Source of the DNA: Candidatus Heimdallarchaeota archaeon
GTDB lineage: Archaea; Asgardarchaeota; Heimdallarchaeia; Heimdallarchaeales; Kariarchaeaceae
NCBI GenBank assembly: GCA_026702845.1
Contig: JADCLS010000016.1
Location: 62,001-126,000 of the forward strand
Direction of reading: 5' to 3'
DNA: 64,000 nt
Position 1 is the first letter of the stretch. Every line of letters begins with the position of its first letter. The notes below the pieces were generated by a model, which was not told the DNA's origin, ran no database searches, and saw only the letters and a program-made list of their open reading frames with translations. Positions 54,212-63,450 of the stretch are shown here, piece after piece. The position numbers and the translations under genes were made by a program.

Positions 54212-54427
54212 ATGTCAGAGCATTACAATAAACTGATGGAAAAACACTCGAAGGACTACTCAATTTGGGTAAAGGAAGGCGATAAGGTAGAAAAACACAC
54301 AGATTGTAGGATTATACATCTGGATGAGACTGGTATCACCTTTATGGATAACAAGAAGCTGGGTAAGAGCAAGATAACCTTTGTTCCCATGTTCTCACTC
54401 ATTCGTGTCCAGCAAGAATTTGTGTAG
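54212..54427 (+). CDS. Small beta-rich hypothetical protein, 71 aa
   Basis: A 71-aa protein with a helical, charged start (MSEHYNKLMEKHSKDYS) and four short strands, including CRIIHLDETGITFMD and ITFVPMFSLIRVQ. The strand pattern is reminiscent of Sm-like folds but no Sm motif is clear, so no function is given. A TATA-like CTATATAATT at 54184-54193 is about 24 nt before the ATG, which supports expression as a leaderless gene. Confidence 0.6.
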   Translation: MSEHYNKLMEKHSKDYSIWVKEGDKVEKHTDCRIIHLDETGITFMDNKKLGKSKITFVPMFSLIRVQQEFV

Positions 54428-54786
54428 GAAAATTTCGACAAACCAAGGTAAGATACTTAATATTATGAAGTAATACTCACCTAATTCACAATTAATTTTA
54501 TGAAAATCTCAGTACTGGAAAAAATAATCTTGATTATGTGATTTCATAAAATGTATTATTCTGGCCCTTGTATGGCTATATTTCGTCGTTTTGATAATTT
54601 ATATTGTAAAAATTGCCTTGATCTGTCCAACACAACTTTGGTTATCAAAATGCATTTTTTCTCTATAGTCCAGTATATGGTACGAAATCAGTATTTTTTA
54701 AAGAAACTATATTTCTGTCAGCATAAATGGATTGTCGGTACATTCTTAAATAGGTAATTCAGATTGACCTTATATAGTTGATATCC
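54428..54786. other. Intergenic region, 359 bp, no gene seen
   Basis: AT-rich sequence between the 71-aa gene and the indolepyruvate oxidoreductase gene. A 68-codon frame at 54551-54757 has odd composition and no start signals. TATA-like TTCTTAAATA (near 54744-54753) and CTTATATAG (54769-54776) probably serve the downstream gene. I see no stable RNA or repeat. Confidence 0.5.
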
Positions 54787-57700
54787 ATGCTAGAGAACAA
54801 AGCTACACTCGATACACATACACTGAAGGAATACAGTCTTGAAGATGAATTCTCCAAGGATGAGGGGATAATTGTCACATCAGGGATCAATGCTCTTGTT
54901 CGGTTGCTCATAGAACAGGCAAAAGCAGATCGGAGACGAGGGCTTAATACAGCAGGTTTTGTTTCTGGATACCGTGGTTCTCCACTTGGAGGTCTTGATC
55001 TCTCTTTACAGAAAAAGAAAAAAGTACTTGAGTCTCTCAATATTGAGTTCATTCCAGGTGTAAATGAGGATCTTGGTGTTACTGCCGTTCAGGGAAGTCA
55101 AACAGCCAATCTCTGGCCTGATCCCAAATTTGATGGTGTATTTGGAATGTGGTATGGTAAGTCTCCTGGTCTTGATCGTTCTGGAGATGCCATCAAGCAT
55201 GCAAATTTCACTGGTGTTAATCACAATGGAGGAGTACTTGCAGTTGTGGGTGATGATCCTGTGGCAAAATCCTCATCTCTTCCCTCACAATCCGAACAGA
55301 TGCTTGTACATACCTTTATCCCTATTCTCTATCCCGGATCTGTGGAGGAGATTATCCCTCTAGGACGATTGGGATATGAGATGTCAAGATATTCTGGACT
55401 TTGGACGGGTTTCAAGATAGTAACTGATATCGCCGATGCCTATGCCACAATTTCTCTACACAATGTGGATCAAATCACTATTCCTGATTTCAGTTATCAA
55501 AACCAGCCTTGGAAACACACACAGCAAACAACTCTTCTTCCACCTTTTTCCGTAGAATTGGAAAAGGAGGTGCAACATGGACGATTGATTGCAGCTAAGC
55601 ACTTTGCCTATGCCAATAAGATCAATCAGATCAGATACAGTTCGACTTCTGATACTTTAGGTATCATCACTGCTGGTAAAACATATTATGATATGATGGA
55701 AGCCTTACGATCACTGGGTATTGATGAAATACAACTTGAGAAATATGGCATACGAATCCTCAAACTAGGAATGGTGTATCCTCTTGAGGAAAATATTATA
55801 GAAGAATTCATTGAGGGCCTTAATACTGTTCTTGTCGTTGAGGAAAAACGATCATTTATTGAGAATCAACTCAAAGAGATACTCTATACCAAGGATGAAC
55901 GTGTTGTTATCATAGGTAAAAAAGATAAAGAAGGAAAACCTTTAATCAAAGATCATGGAGAAATCATTCCTACCGATCTTAAAGGACCTCTAAAACGTAT
56001 TTTAAGTAATCAATTCACATTATCATTCAATGAAGATATTTCCTTCAGCAGTATATCTCTGGATATTCTGCCTTCACTGGATGCCAGTAAGAATAGAATA
56101 CCTTATTTCTGTTCTGGTTGTCCTCATAACACCTCAACCCAGGTTCCAGAAGGTAGTATTGGAGTTGCAGGAATTGGATGTCATGCCATGGCCCTTCTAC
56201 AGGATCGGAATACTATTAATCTAGCTCAGATGGGTGGTGAGGGTGTATCATGGGTGGGTTCATCACGTTTTAGTAATACCAAACATTCCTTCCAGAATCT
56301 TGGTGACGGTACCCTCTTCCACTCCGGATCGTTAGCTATTAGACAGGCAGTTGCAGCCAACACCAATATTACCTACAAGATATTATGGAATGGTGTGGTG
56401 GCCATGACTGGTGCTCAGATAGCTGATGGTCAGATGCCCTTACCTGAACTAACCCGTAGTCTGGAAGCAGAGGGGGTGAAACGTATCATTGTCTGTGGGC
56501 CCAAGGTACAAGAGTATCCTAGAGGTCTTAAATGGGCTAAAAGTGTGAATATATGGCATAGGGATCGCTTCAATGAAGCACAGGAGGTCTTGCGAGACAC
56601 AAAGGGAGTTACTGTACTTATCTATGATCAGGAATGTGCAGCCAATCTGCGTAGATTAAGAAAGCGTGGAACAGTAGCCACACCCAAGCATCAGGTATTT
56701 ATTAATGAAGCTGTGTGCACCGGCTGCGGAGACTGCGGAGTGAAGTCAAACTGCCTTAGTGTTTTCCCAGTGGACACAGAATTCGGTAGGAAAACACAAA
56801 TACATCAATCCAGTTGTAACAGAGATTATACTTGTACCAAGGGAGATTGTCCTGCCTTTGTCACTATCGTGCAGAAAAATGAGGCTGGAAAGGCACCATA
56901 TATCGAGCAGATGTTGTCTGAACTGGATGAATTGGATATACCCCATCCAGAGCGGGAGGAATTGAAAGAACCAAATCTCTTCACCACTGGAGTGGGTGGA
57001 ACGGGAGTCGTGACTATTACTCGTATTCTTTCCATTGCTGCCATGCTTGATGGAAAATTTGTTACCAGTTTGGATCAGACAGGATTGTCCCAAAAGGGTG
57101 GACCTGTGGTGGCTCATCTCAAGTTCAGAGACGAACCCCAGGAAATATCTAACCGCATAGCTGATGGAGATGCCGATGTCTTCCTTCTTTTTGATCTCAT
57201 TAGTGGTACAGCCGATAAGAATCTCAAGAAGGCAAAACGAGGTAAAACTATTGCCATTGCAGCCACTTCCAAGATCCCAACTGGTAGAATGGTGAGTGAT
57301 ATAACCAACCTCTATCCCGAGGATCAGATTATGGTTTCAAGACTTGAGAGTTACACAAGAAACGAGGGTAATGTCTATATCGATTCCAATAATCTCGCAG
57401 AGAATTTGTTTGAATCATCGATGTATGCCAATATGATTTCTCTTGGTGCTGCTTATCAGAGAGGGGTAATTCCAGTCAGTTTTGAAGCTCTTATGAGGGC
57501 AATTGAGCTCAATCGAGTAGCAATCAAAAATAACCAGAGGGCACTTAAAGTGGGAAGAATGATGGTGTACAATCCTGATTGGATAGAAAGTTTTGAGATC
57601 AAACGTTGGGGTGACTGGGAATTGATCCCTGAGATAACACCTGATGCTCGATCACTGATTGATCGTATTCAAGCTTCTAATGAATTACGTGCACTTCTTG

Positions 57701-58287
57701 AGGTCCGTGTACCAGAATTAATAGCATACCAAAATACTCAATATGCAGAAAAATATATTGAATTTCTTGAAAAAGTTGTTGCTAAGGAGCGGAAATTGGC
57801 CAAAGGATTCGAGTTATCTGAAGCAGTGGCCTTCTACCTCTACAAGCTCATGACATATAAGGATGAATACGAGGTGTCACGATTATACCTGAAAGATGAG
57901 TTCAACCAGGCTATCAAACATCAGTTCGGTGAAGGGGCGGAAATCAACTATCTCCTGCATCCTCCTGCTCTGAGAGTATTTGGATGGAAAAAGAAAATTC
58001 GTTTAGGTGGGTGGTTTAAACTTGGTTTCAAACTCATGTCAAGGATGAAAGTGCTCCGTGGAACCTTCTTTGATCCATTTGGTCATACTGCCCTCAGAAA
58101 GAAGGAACGTGACCTCATTATTGAATATATGAATTTGATTGAAGAGCAGATATCCATCCTGTCACTTGATACAAGGGATAAGGCAATCCAGTTTGCAGAA
58201 TTACCTGATATAATTCGGGGATATGAGGATGTGTTACAACGAAACATCGATTTGTACTATTCTAGAATTGATGAATTGAAGAAGTAA
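54787..58287 (+). CDS. Fused indolepyruvate:ferredoxin oxidoreductase
   Basis: A 1166-aa enzyme that oxidatively decarboxylates aryl 2-oxo acids (indolepyruvate, phenylpyruvate) to acyl-CoA with reduction of ferredoxin. One chain carries what archaea usually split into IorA and IorB. In order: pyrimidine-binding domain (GFVSGYRGSPLGGLD near 55), TPP domain (CSGCPHNTSTQVPEG, GMGCHAM-like IGCHAM, MGGEGVSWVGSS), cysteine clusters from C644 (CTGCGDC, SNC, CNRDYTC, GDC), the gamma domain (GVGGTGVVTITRIL) and a C-terminal extension. This fused form is best known from proteobacteria. Confidence 0.92.
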   Translation: MLENKATLDTHTLKEYSLEDEFSKDEGIIVTSGINALVRLLIEQAKADRRRGLNTAGFVSGYRGSPLGGLDLSLQKKKKVLESLNIEFIPGVNEDLGVTAVQGSQTANLWPDPKFDGVFGMWYGKSPGLDRSGDAIKHANFTGVNHNGGVLAVVGDDPVAKSSSLPSQSEQMLVHTFIPILYPGSVEEIIPLGRLGYEMSRYSGLWTGFKIVTDIADAYATISLHNVDQITIPDFSYQNQPWKHTQQTTLLPPFSVELEKEVQHGRLIAAKHFAYANKINQIRYSSTSDTLGIITAGKTYYDMMEALRSLGIDEIQLEKYGIRILKLGMVYPLEENIIEEFIEGLNTVLVVEEKRSFIENQLKEILYTKDERVVIIGKKDKEGKPLIKDHGEIIPTDLKGPLKRILSNQFTLSFNEDISFSSISLDILPSLDASKNRIPYFCSGCPHNTSTQVPEGSIGVAGIGCHAMALLQDRNTINLAQMGGEGVSWVGSSRFSNTKHSFQNLGDGTLFHSGSLAIRQAVAANTNITYKILWNGVVAMTGAQIADGQMPLPELTRSLEAEGVKRIIVCGPKVQEYPRGLKWAKSVNIWHRDRFNEAQEVLRDTKGVTVLIYDQECAANLRRLRKRGTVATPKHQVFINEAVCTGCGDCGVKSNCLSVFPVDTEFGRKTQIHQSSCNRDYTCTKGDCPAFVTIVQKNEAGKAPYIEQMLSELDELDIPHPEREELKEPNLFTTGVGGTGVVTITRILSIAAMLDGKFVTSLDQTGLSQKGGPVVAHLKFRDEPQEISNRIADGDADVFLLFDLISGTADKNLKKAKRGKTIAIAATSKIPTGRMVSDITNLYPEDQIMVSRLESYTRNEGNVYIDSNNLAENLFESSMYANMISLGAAYQRGVIPVSFEALMRAIELNRVAIKNNQRALKVGRMMVYNPDWIESFEIKRWGDWELIPEITPDARSLIDRIQASNELRALLEVRVPELIAYQNTQYAEKYIEFLEKVVAKERKLAKGFELSEAVAFYLYKLMTYKDEYEVSRLYLKDEFNQAIKHQFGEGAEINYLLHPPALRVFGWKKKIRLGGWFKLGFKLMSRMKVLRGTFFDPFGHTALRKKERDLIIEYMNLIEEQISILSLDTRDKAIQFAELPDIIRGYEDVLQRNIDLYYSRIDELKK

Positions 58288-58298
58288 CAATATTGTAG

Positions 58299-59198
58299 TT
58301 AGGAACAACTAATAGAAGACAAACATCCACTGCCATCAATCCAGCATTGACCAACAAGAGATAGAAAGTCAGTATCATTGGTGATCAGGGCAAAGCTCTG
58401 GATGGGATGGTTGAATACATGTGCAGCCATTTTAGAATCTCTGATAATATAGGCTGTATTGCATAGGATTGAGTGCTTGATTTGCAATTGCTCTTTATTC
58501 ACCATATCATTGATGAATTCTACATTCTCAGGGTTAGATTGATCCAGTACTATATCCTGATACTTTCTTGGCAGTGCTAGCTTCACCTGTATTGCCTTGG
58601 TTAGTAGTCTGATAATCAATTTTCTCAAGTATTGTACAGATAGGATGTGAATCACTTCTTCTGACAGTATCAACTCAATCTCCTGTTTGGTCTGCTTGAT
58701 GAATTTCCCTAGTTCAAGCTGTACATTGTCTTTCAAGATATGAGCTACTTGTGTCTCACGTGGTTCCTCGGTATATATTTCCTCTAGATGCTCCTCCAAC
58801 TCGGTCATGGCTAACTTGAACTGATCAAGTCTTGTTTTCTCTGCAGTAATTAGCACATCAATGATCTCTTCTGTTGTATTGGCAAGATACCTAGCTGGTC
58901 GAGTACCCTCAGCACGGATCATTCCAAGCTCAATAAGATTGGTTAAAGCTGGATATATTTTTGAATCTGGAACATGTAATTCCTTACTTAACTCCTTGCC
59001 AGATAGATGTGGGTGTAAGAATAGCTGTACAAGTATGGAGGATTCATGCTTACCTAGATTACCATAACTTCGAAATAACTCAATGGATCGTGAAATCCGA
59101 TCTTTCTCACTCAAAATGACCGCATCCTTGGTAATAATATGGTTCAGATCGAGATTTAGTAGTTGGATATCGCTCATACAAGATATGTTCCTTTTCAT
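58299..59198 (-). CDS. TrmB-family transcriptional regulator
   Basis: A 299-aa regulator. The N-terminal winged helix covers about residues 45-110 (SGKELSKELHVPDSKIYPALTNLIELGMI), followed by a coiled-coil helix (about 110-145) and a C-terminal effector-like domain that ends in a CSCS-type tail (GCLSSISCS). Three cysteines in the last 10 residues (DGSGCLSSISC) could sense a metalloid. It is divergent from an ArsM-like gene with a 23-bp palindrome in between. A TATA-like box about 27 nt before the ATG supports start 59198; MSDIQLL at 59177 is an alternative. Confidence 0.82.
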   Translation of the reverse strand: MKRNISCMSDIQLLNLDLNHIITKDAVILSEKDRISRSIELFRSYGNLGKHESSILVQLFLHPHLSGKELSKELHVPDSKIYPALTNLIELGMIRAEGTRPARYLANTTEEIIDVLITAEKTRLDQFKLAMTELEEHLEEIYTEEPRETQVAHILKDNVQLELGKFIKQTKQEIELILSEEVIHILSVQYLRKLIIRLLTKAIQVKLALPRKYQDIVLDQSNPENVEFINDMVNKEQLQIKHSILCNTAYIIRDSKMAAHVFNHPIQSFALITNDTDFLSLVGQCWIDGSGCLSSISCS

Positions 59199-59267
59199 AC
59201 ATAATAATTATTAGGTCGATAAATTATGAACTGAGGGAATAGTACGAGGATTTTGTGCTTTTTTTAC

Positions 59268-59290
59268 TACTTTACTACCGTAGTAAAGTA
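59268..59290. promoter_or_regulatory. 23-bp perfect palindrome, operator of arsM
   Basis: Two 11-bp arms, TACTTTACTAC and GTAGTAAAGTA, are perfectly complementary around one C. The site ends about 11 bp before the TATA-like GATATAGTTTT (59302-59312) of the arsM gene. The divergent TrmB-type gene at 58299-59198 is the likely binder. Confidence 0.7.
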
Positions 59291-59328
59291 AGGAATATCT
59301 TGATATAGTTTTAACCCATAGTATATTT

Positions 59329-60039
59329 ATGAAGGAACAAGAAGTCTTCAACAAAGTAAAAGAACAATATGGCAATTTTGCCAAACAACAGATGGTTAAA
59401 CCATTGAATATGATTGAGCAGAGTTGCTGTTCATCAGCTCCTGAGCAGGAGATCCCCTCTCTTGGATGTTACAATAACTTGATTGAGGCAGCTGGAATAA
59501 AAGAGGGTGAGATCGTACTGGATCTCGGCTCCGGTCCTGGTCATGATTTGCTTATGGCAGCAGATGTCGTAGGTCCAACAGGAAAGGCAATAGGAGTAGA
59601 TATGACACAGGAGATGTTGGAGTTAGGAAGAAAGAATGCAGCAGGATATAAGAATGTCGAGATACTTGAAGGTAATCTGCAGGCAATTCCATTGGAAGAT
59701 AATTCTGTTGATGTGATTATTAGTAATTGTGTGTTTAATCTTACCCCTGATAAGTCTCAAGCCTTCAAAGAGGCTTATAGGGTACTCAAACCTGGTGGTA
59801 GAATTATAGAATCTGATATTGCTCTCAGAGATGAACTCCCTGATGAAGTAAAAAATGATGATCAAGTATATTGTGGCTGTGTCGGTGGTGCACTGAAGAA
59901 GGAAGAGTACCTCACCCACATGCGTGATGCTGGGTTCTCTGAAGTAGAGGGAGAGGAGCTATTTGAGGGCTCTTATACCATCAAGGGGAAGCAGTATGAG
60001 TATATTTCAGTTCTTTTTAAGGGATACAAGCCAACTTAG
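59329..60039 (+). CDS. arsM: ArsM-like arsenite S-adenosylmethionine methyltransferase
   Basis: A 236-aa methyltransferase of the ArsM type, which methylates As(III) to volatile or less toxic forms. SAM motif LDLGSGPGHD is at residues 64-73, GVDMTQEML at about 89-97, and the ISNCVFNL motif at 131-138 is characteristic. Cysteines at 33, 34, 47, 134, 182 and 184 provide thiols for arsenic binding. The sequence is slightly shorter than typical. Placement across a palindrome from a TrmB-like regulator suggests induction by arsenite. Leaderless start with TATA box about 23 nt upstream. Confidence 0.85.
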   Translation: MKEQEVFNKVKEQYGNFAKQQMVKPLNMIEQSCCSSAPEQEIPSLGCYNNLIEAAGIKEGEIVLDLGSGPGHDLLMAADVVGPTGKAIGVDMTQEMLELGRKNAAGYKNVEILEGNLQAIPLEDNSVDVIISNCVFNLTPDKSQAFKEAYRVLKPGGRIIESDIALRDELPDEVKNDDQVYCGCVGGALKKEEYLTHMRDAGFSEVEGEELFEGSYTIKGKQYEYISVLFKGYKPT

Positions 60040-60857
60040 CATTTTCTGAGCACTACTAACATATGTGATCCCCCATCAACCATTTCCTTGCAAATCTCAA
60101 GTTCCATCTCGAATAGTTGCTTCCAAGCCTCAGGGTGATGAATTAAATCATACAACACATCAGTTCGTTGTGCAGTTAAATACGAGGTTGCAGTGATCTC
60201 CAGCAGCTCCACATCAAATCCTTCAAGAAATTCTCTGATTTCTTTATATGTATACAGATGTGCGTGGTGGCCCTCAAAGGCCAGATAACCTGGATCATCT
60301 CCTGTTTCAAGTACTGATCTTACATCCTGTATGCCATCAATAAGATCTGGAATAAATGCTCTTGTCACACGTTGTAATGATCCATACAGAGACATTACTC
60401 CAAGCATGATGAATCCATTCTTCTTAGTTACTCTGAGGATCTCATTCAACGCCTTAGCTCTCTGATCAAATACATAACTCAGTGGTCCTCCTATTGATAC
60501 AAGCATATCATATGATTCTTCCTCAATAGTTGATAAATCAGTTATATCAAGTAGCTGATACCCCAATATCTGATCAGTGAGCATCTGTTCATGTATCTTT
60601 TCCCGGCTTATCTCCAGTTGAACTGGGGATAAATCTGAAACAAGAATATACGCTCCTAGATTTGCCATGAATATACTGTATCTTCCTGATCCTGCTCCTA
60701 TCTCGAGAATTCTATCATTTTTCTGCACATATTTCTTAAGATAATGTTGATGAATTTGGAGGCTCATCATATTCTTGGGAGATGAGACCAATCGATTCCA
60801 TTCATCTTCTCCATAGCTATCAAAATACTCTCGTATTCGGTCAGGATTATAACTCAT
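60036..60857 (-). CDS. SAM-dependent class I methyltransferase
   Basis: A 273-aa methyltransferase with motif I ILEIGAGSGRYSIFMA (about residues 49-64), an acidic LVSDLSPVQLE after strand 2, MLVSIGGPLSYVF at motif IV and VTKKNGFIMLGVM near motif V. It belongs to the UbiE/Methyltransf_11/25 group; the substrate cannot be told. The 3' end overlaps the convergent arsM gene by 4 bp, and the start is followed upstream by the 7TM gene on the same strand (37 bp away). Confidence 0.85.
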   Translation of the reverse strand: MSYNPDRIREYFDSYGEDEWNRLVSSPKNMMSLQIHQHYLKKYVQKNDRILEIGAGSGRYSIFMANLGAYILVSDLSPVQLEISREKIHEQMLTDQILGYQLLDITDLSTIEEESYDMLVSIGGPLSYVFDQRAKALNEILRVTKKNGFIMLGVMSLYGSLQRVTRAFIPDLIDGIQDVRSVLETGDDPGYLAFEGHHAHLYTYKEIREFLEGFDVELLEITATSYLTAQRTDVLYDLIHHPEAWKQLFEMELEICKEMVDGGSHMLVVLRKC

Positions 60858-60894
60858 TAACTCTCCAATACTAGTCTTCTACTAAAACATTATC

Positions 60895-61980
60895 TTAATC
60901 ACGTACAGGAATATATGGGAAGCAATCAGGGATCAAATCCTTGGCATCATCGAAGGCAGAAACCAGTATTGTACCCTTTTCTTCAATGTGTGACTTATAT
61001 CTGGCATGAAATGCCCTCGCAAATTTATCAAGACCGAGTCTGAGGGTATAGGATGGCTTGGTTGCCAATATAATATAAAATACCCTTTGATCTTTGGGAT
61101 CAGATATGATCAAACTGGCTCCCTCTAATTTAATTTCATTGATACTGCCTCTGCCAATCCCCTCATTGACAAAGGTTGATATCGCTAGTAATGTTGCAGC
61201 AAAAAGATCATCAGAGATGCCCTCAGTTTCTTCCTGCCAGTGATAATTGAAGATATTTGCTCCACTTCCCGATTCGATAACTGATAATTTTATTGCTTTG
61301 AAGGGGAGAACATAGAGGAGTTGTGGTGTTTTAACAAGACCATAGGAAGAGAATAGCATGCCAAATGATATGACAAGATCAGTTATTCCTGGTATAATTC
61401 CACTTAAGCCACTCCCAAAGGTGACCAAACCACCAATGCCAAAGATGAGCACTCCAAATAGGAATTTTCTGGCATCATTTTGAATAGATTTAGGTGCATT
61501 CCTAATAATCTTGATGGCGTAATAGGTGTAGGAAAGGACGATATAAAAAAAGAGAATGAAAGTGATTATTCTATTGAATCCAGTATGAGAGATAGATACA
61601 TCTCCATTTGGATATGTAGTGATGGCAGCTGGATCCGGAAATTCTATGGAAGCAATTGCAAAAGCAGATAGGAAACTCAAGCTAGCAAGATGTGTTTTAT
61701 TGATCTCACCAGCATCCATGAGACCCAGAAATATATTTGTACCAATGGCTGCAATAATTAGAAAGATATTCTTGATGAGGAAAGGTCGTTGATCCAGGGT
61801 GATATAGGCAATGATATTGAATACCTGCCAGGTACCGAATGCTAACCACGATATGGCCATAGCAAATAGTGCAGTATCTGGGGAGCTTCTGTATTGTTTG
61901 AAGATGATATATGCACTGAAAAAAATCATGAAAACACACAATGAGGTGATCCCCACCTCCAAAGTAATATTCAAAGCCAT
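60895..61980 (-). CDS. 7TM protein with C-terminal longin/roadblock-like domain
   Basis: A 361-aa protein. The first 215 residues hold seven hydrophobic helices like the 7TM sensor parts of some histidine kinases, with an outer loop at about 118-135. Residues about 225-345 form an alpha-beta domain with the strand-helix order of longin or roadblock folds: AIKLSVIESGSGANIFNYHW, LLAISTFVNEGIG, IKLEGASLIISD, RVFYIILATKPS, LDKFARAFHARY. Such domains bind small GTPases. No kinase or GTPase is attached. The function is inferred as membrane sensing linked to a GTPase partner. Confidence 0.62.
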   Translation of the reverse strand: MALNITLEVGITSLCVFMIFFSAYIIFKQYRSSPDTALFAMAISWLAFGTWQVFNIIAYITLDQRPFLIKNIFLIIAAIGTNIFLGLMDAGEINKTHLASLSFLSAFAIASIEFPDPAAITTYPNGDVSISHTGFNRIITFILFFYIVLSYTYYAIKIIRNAPKSIQNDARKFLFGVLIFGIGGLVTFGSGLSGIIPGITDLVISFGMLFSSYGLVKTPQLLYVLPFKAIKLSVIESGSGANIFNYHWQEETEGISDDLFAATLLAISTFVNEGIGRGSINEIKLEGASLIISDPKDQRVFYIILATKPSYTLRLGLDKFARAFHARYKSHIEEKGTILVSAFDDAKDLIPDCFPYIPVRD

Positions 61981-62102
61981 ACATCAATCATAATTGATGA
62001 GTATTTGTACTCTCTCTCCTTTATAGTTCAAAATGAGAAAATTAGCTGAAAAATTCGCTCTACTATAATCATATTCTTAATCATAGCATATCTCCATATT
62101 CC

Positions 62103-63443
62103 ATGGAAGAATCAGCTCTCGATCATCTGTTTGCGAAAATTAAGGAACATCTCGAGAATAATAATCTCAAGGATGCTATCAAATTACTCGAGGAAATTCA
62201 ACCTGCAGATCAGGCAGATTTCATAGAGGAACTGGATTCTAAGGATCAGTTAGCACTGATACGTAGACTAGATCCATCTGATTCTGCAGATATGTTCGAA
62301 GAGCTGGAAGATGATGTTGCAGTCACCATTGCAGATCAGATGAGACCAAAGGTTCTAGCTGGAATACTGGATGAGATGGAGAGTGATGAGGCAGCTGATG
62401 TACTTTCAGATATTGATCCTGAGTTGGCATTGAAAACACTCAATCATATGGATGAAGCTGAGGAAATTAAGGATCTCATGCAGTATGCACCTGATACAGC
62501 AGGTGGTCTCATGACCTCATCAGTGGTACCTATACGGGCCAATTGGACTGCTCATAGGGCAATTCAGGAAGTAAAACAAATCGGATCCAAATCAGATAGC
62601 TCTCATTACCTATTTGTACTTGATCCTGAGGATAAACTAGTTGGTGTAGCTGGATTGAGGGACATCGTGATAGCTGAGGAGGATACACCAGTTGCTGACC
62701 TCATGGGAACCAAAGTTATTTCTGTACATGTTAACACCGATCAGGAAGAATGTGCTCAGGTTCTATCACGATATTCCTACCTTGCAATTCCAGTCATTGA
62801 TGATGATAAGAAATTTCTCGGTGTGATCACAGCCGATGATCTTATTGAAGTGGCCGTAGAAGAAGGTACTGAGGACCTTTTCAAAATGGTGGGTATTAGC
62901 TCATCAGACGAAAATGTATTTACTCCTCCCAGGTTCTCCGTGGTCAAACGTTTACCTTGGTTAGCCATCAATATGGTGACTTTATTCATTGCCATCACAG
63001 TTGTGGATGCCTTTGAGTCTGTAATTGCTGGCATGGTTGTTCTGGCTGTTTTCCTACCTTTGGTCTCAGGAGAAGGCGGAAATGCAGGTAGTCAAACGAC
63101 TACAGTCATTGTTCGTGGTCTATCACTAGGAGAAATTAGCTTGAAAGATAGTCGCAAAGCATTAACCAAGGAGATCATCGTTTCTCTCCTTAATGGATTC
63201 ATCATTGGGCTTGGTACTGCAGTTATTGTGCAGCTCTGGAAAGGTGACTGGAGAATATCCTTGGCACTCATGCTTGCGATGATATTGAATTTCCTTCTAG
63301 CAGCTATCGCTGGGGTATTGGTTCCAATTACATTGAAAAAATTTAATGTGGATCCTGCTCTTGCATCTGCAGCGTTTGTCACTTCTGTAACGGACACCTT
63401 TGGTTTCTTATTCTTCCTTGGTATTGTGGCTTTAATAATCTGA
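62103..63443 (+). CDS. mgtE: Magnesium transporter MgtE
   Basis: A 446-aa Mg2+ channel of the MgtE family. In order: acidic N-domain (MEESALD... with DPSDSADMFEELEDD, about 55-70), two CBS domains (about 130-255; VPIRANWTAHRAIQEVK, VISVHVNTDQEECAQVL), and five membrane helices from about 280. The pore segment GEGGNAGSQTTT is at about 322-333 and ends with AAFVTSVTDTFGFL, which holds the selectivity aspartate. The N and CBS domains sense cytosolic Mg2+ and close the channel. Typical length. Confidence 0.95.
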   Translation: MEESALDHLFAKIKEHLENNNLKDAIKLLEEIQPADQADFIEELDSKDQLALIRRLDPSDSADMFEELEDDVAVTIADQMRPKVLAGILDEMESDEAADVLSDIDPELALKTLNHMDEAEEIKDLMQYAPDTAGGLMTSSVVPIRANWTAHRAIQEVKQIGSKSDSSHYLFVLDPEDKLVGVAGLRDIVIAEEDTPVADLMGTKVISVHVNTDQEECAQVLSRYSYLAIPVIDDDKKFLGVITADDLIEVAVEEGTEDLFKMVGISSSDENVFTPPRFSVVKRLPWLAINMVTLFIAITVVDAFESVIAGMVVLAVFLPLVSGEGGNAGSQTTTVIVRGLSLGEISLKDSRKALTKEIIVSLLNGFIIGLGTAVIVQLWKGDWRISLALMLAMILNFLLAAIAGVLVPITLKKFNVDPALASAAFVTSVTDTFGFLFFLGIVALII

Positions 63444-63450
63444 ATCAGAA

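Noticed and set aside
54551..54757. 68-codon frame with several cysteines
   Set aside because: Random-looking composition, no promoter or ribosome site.
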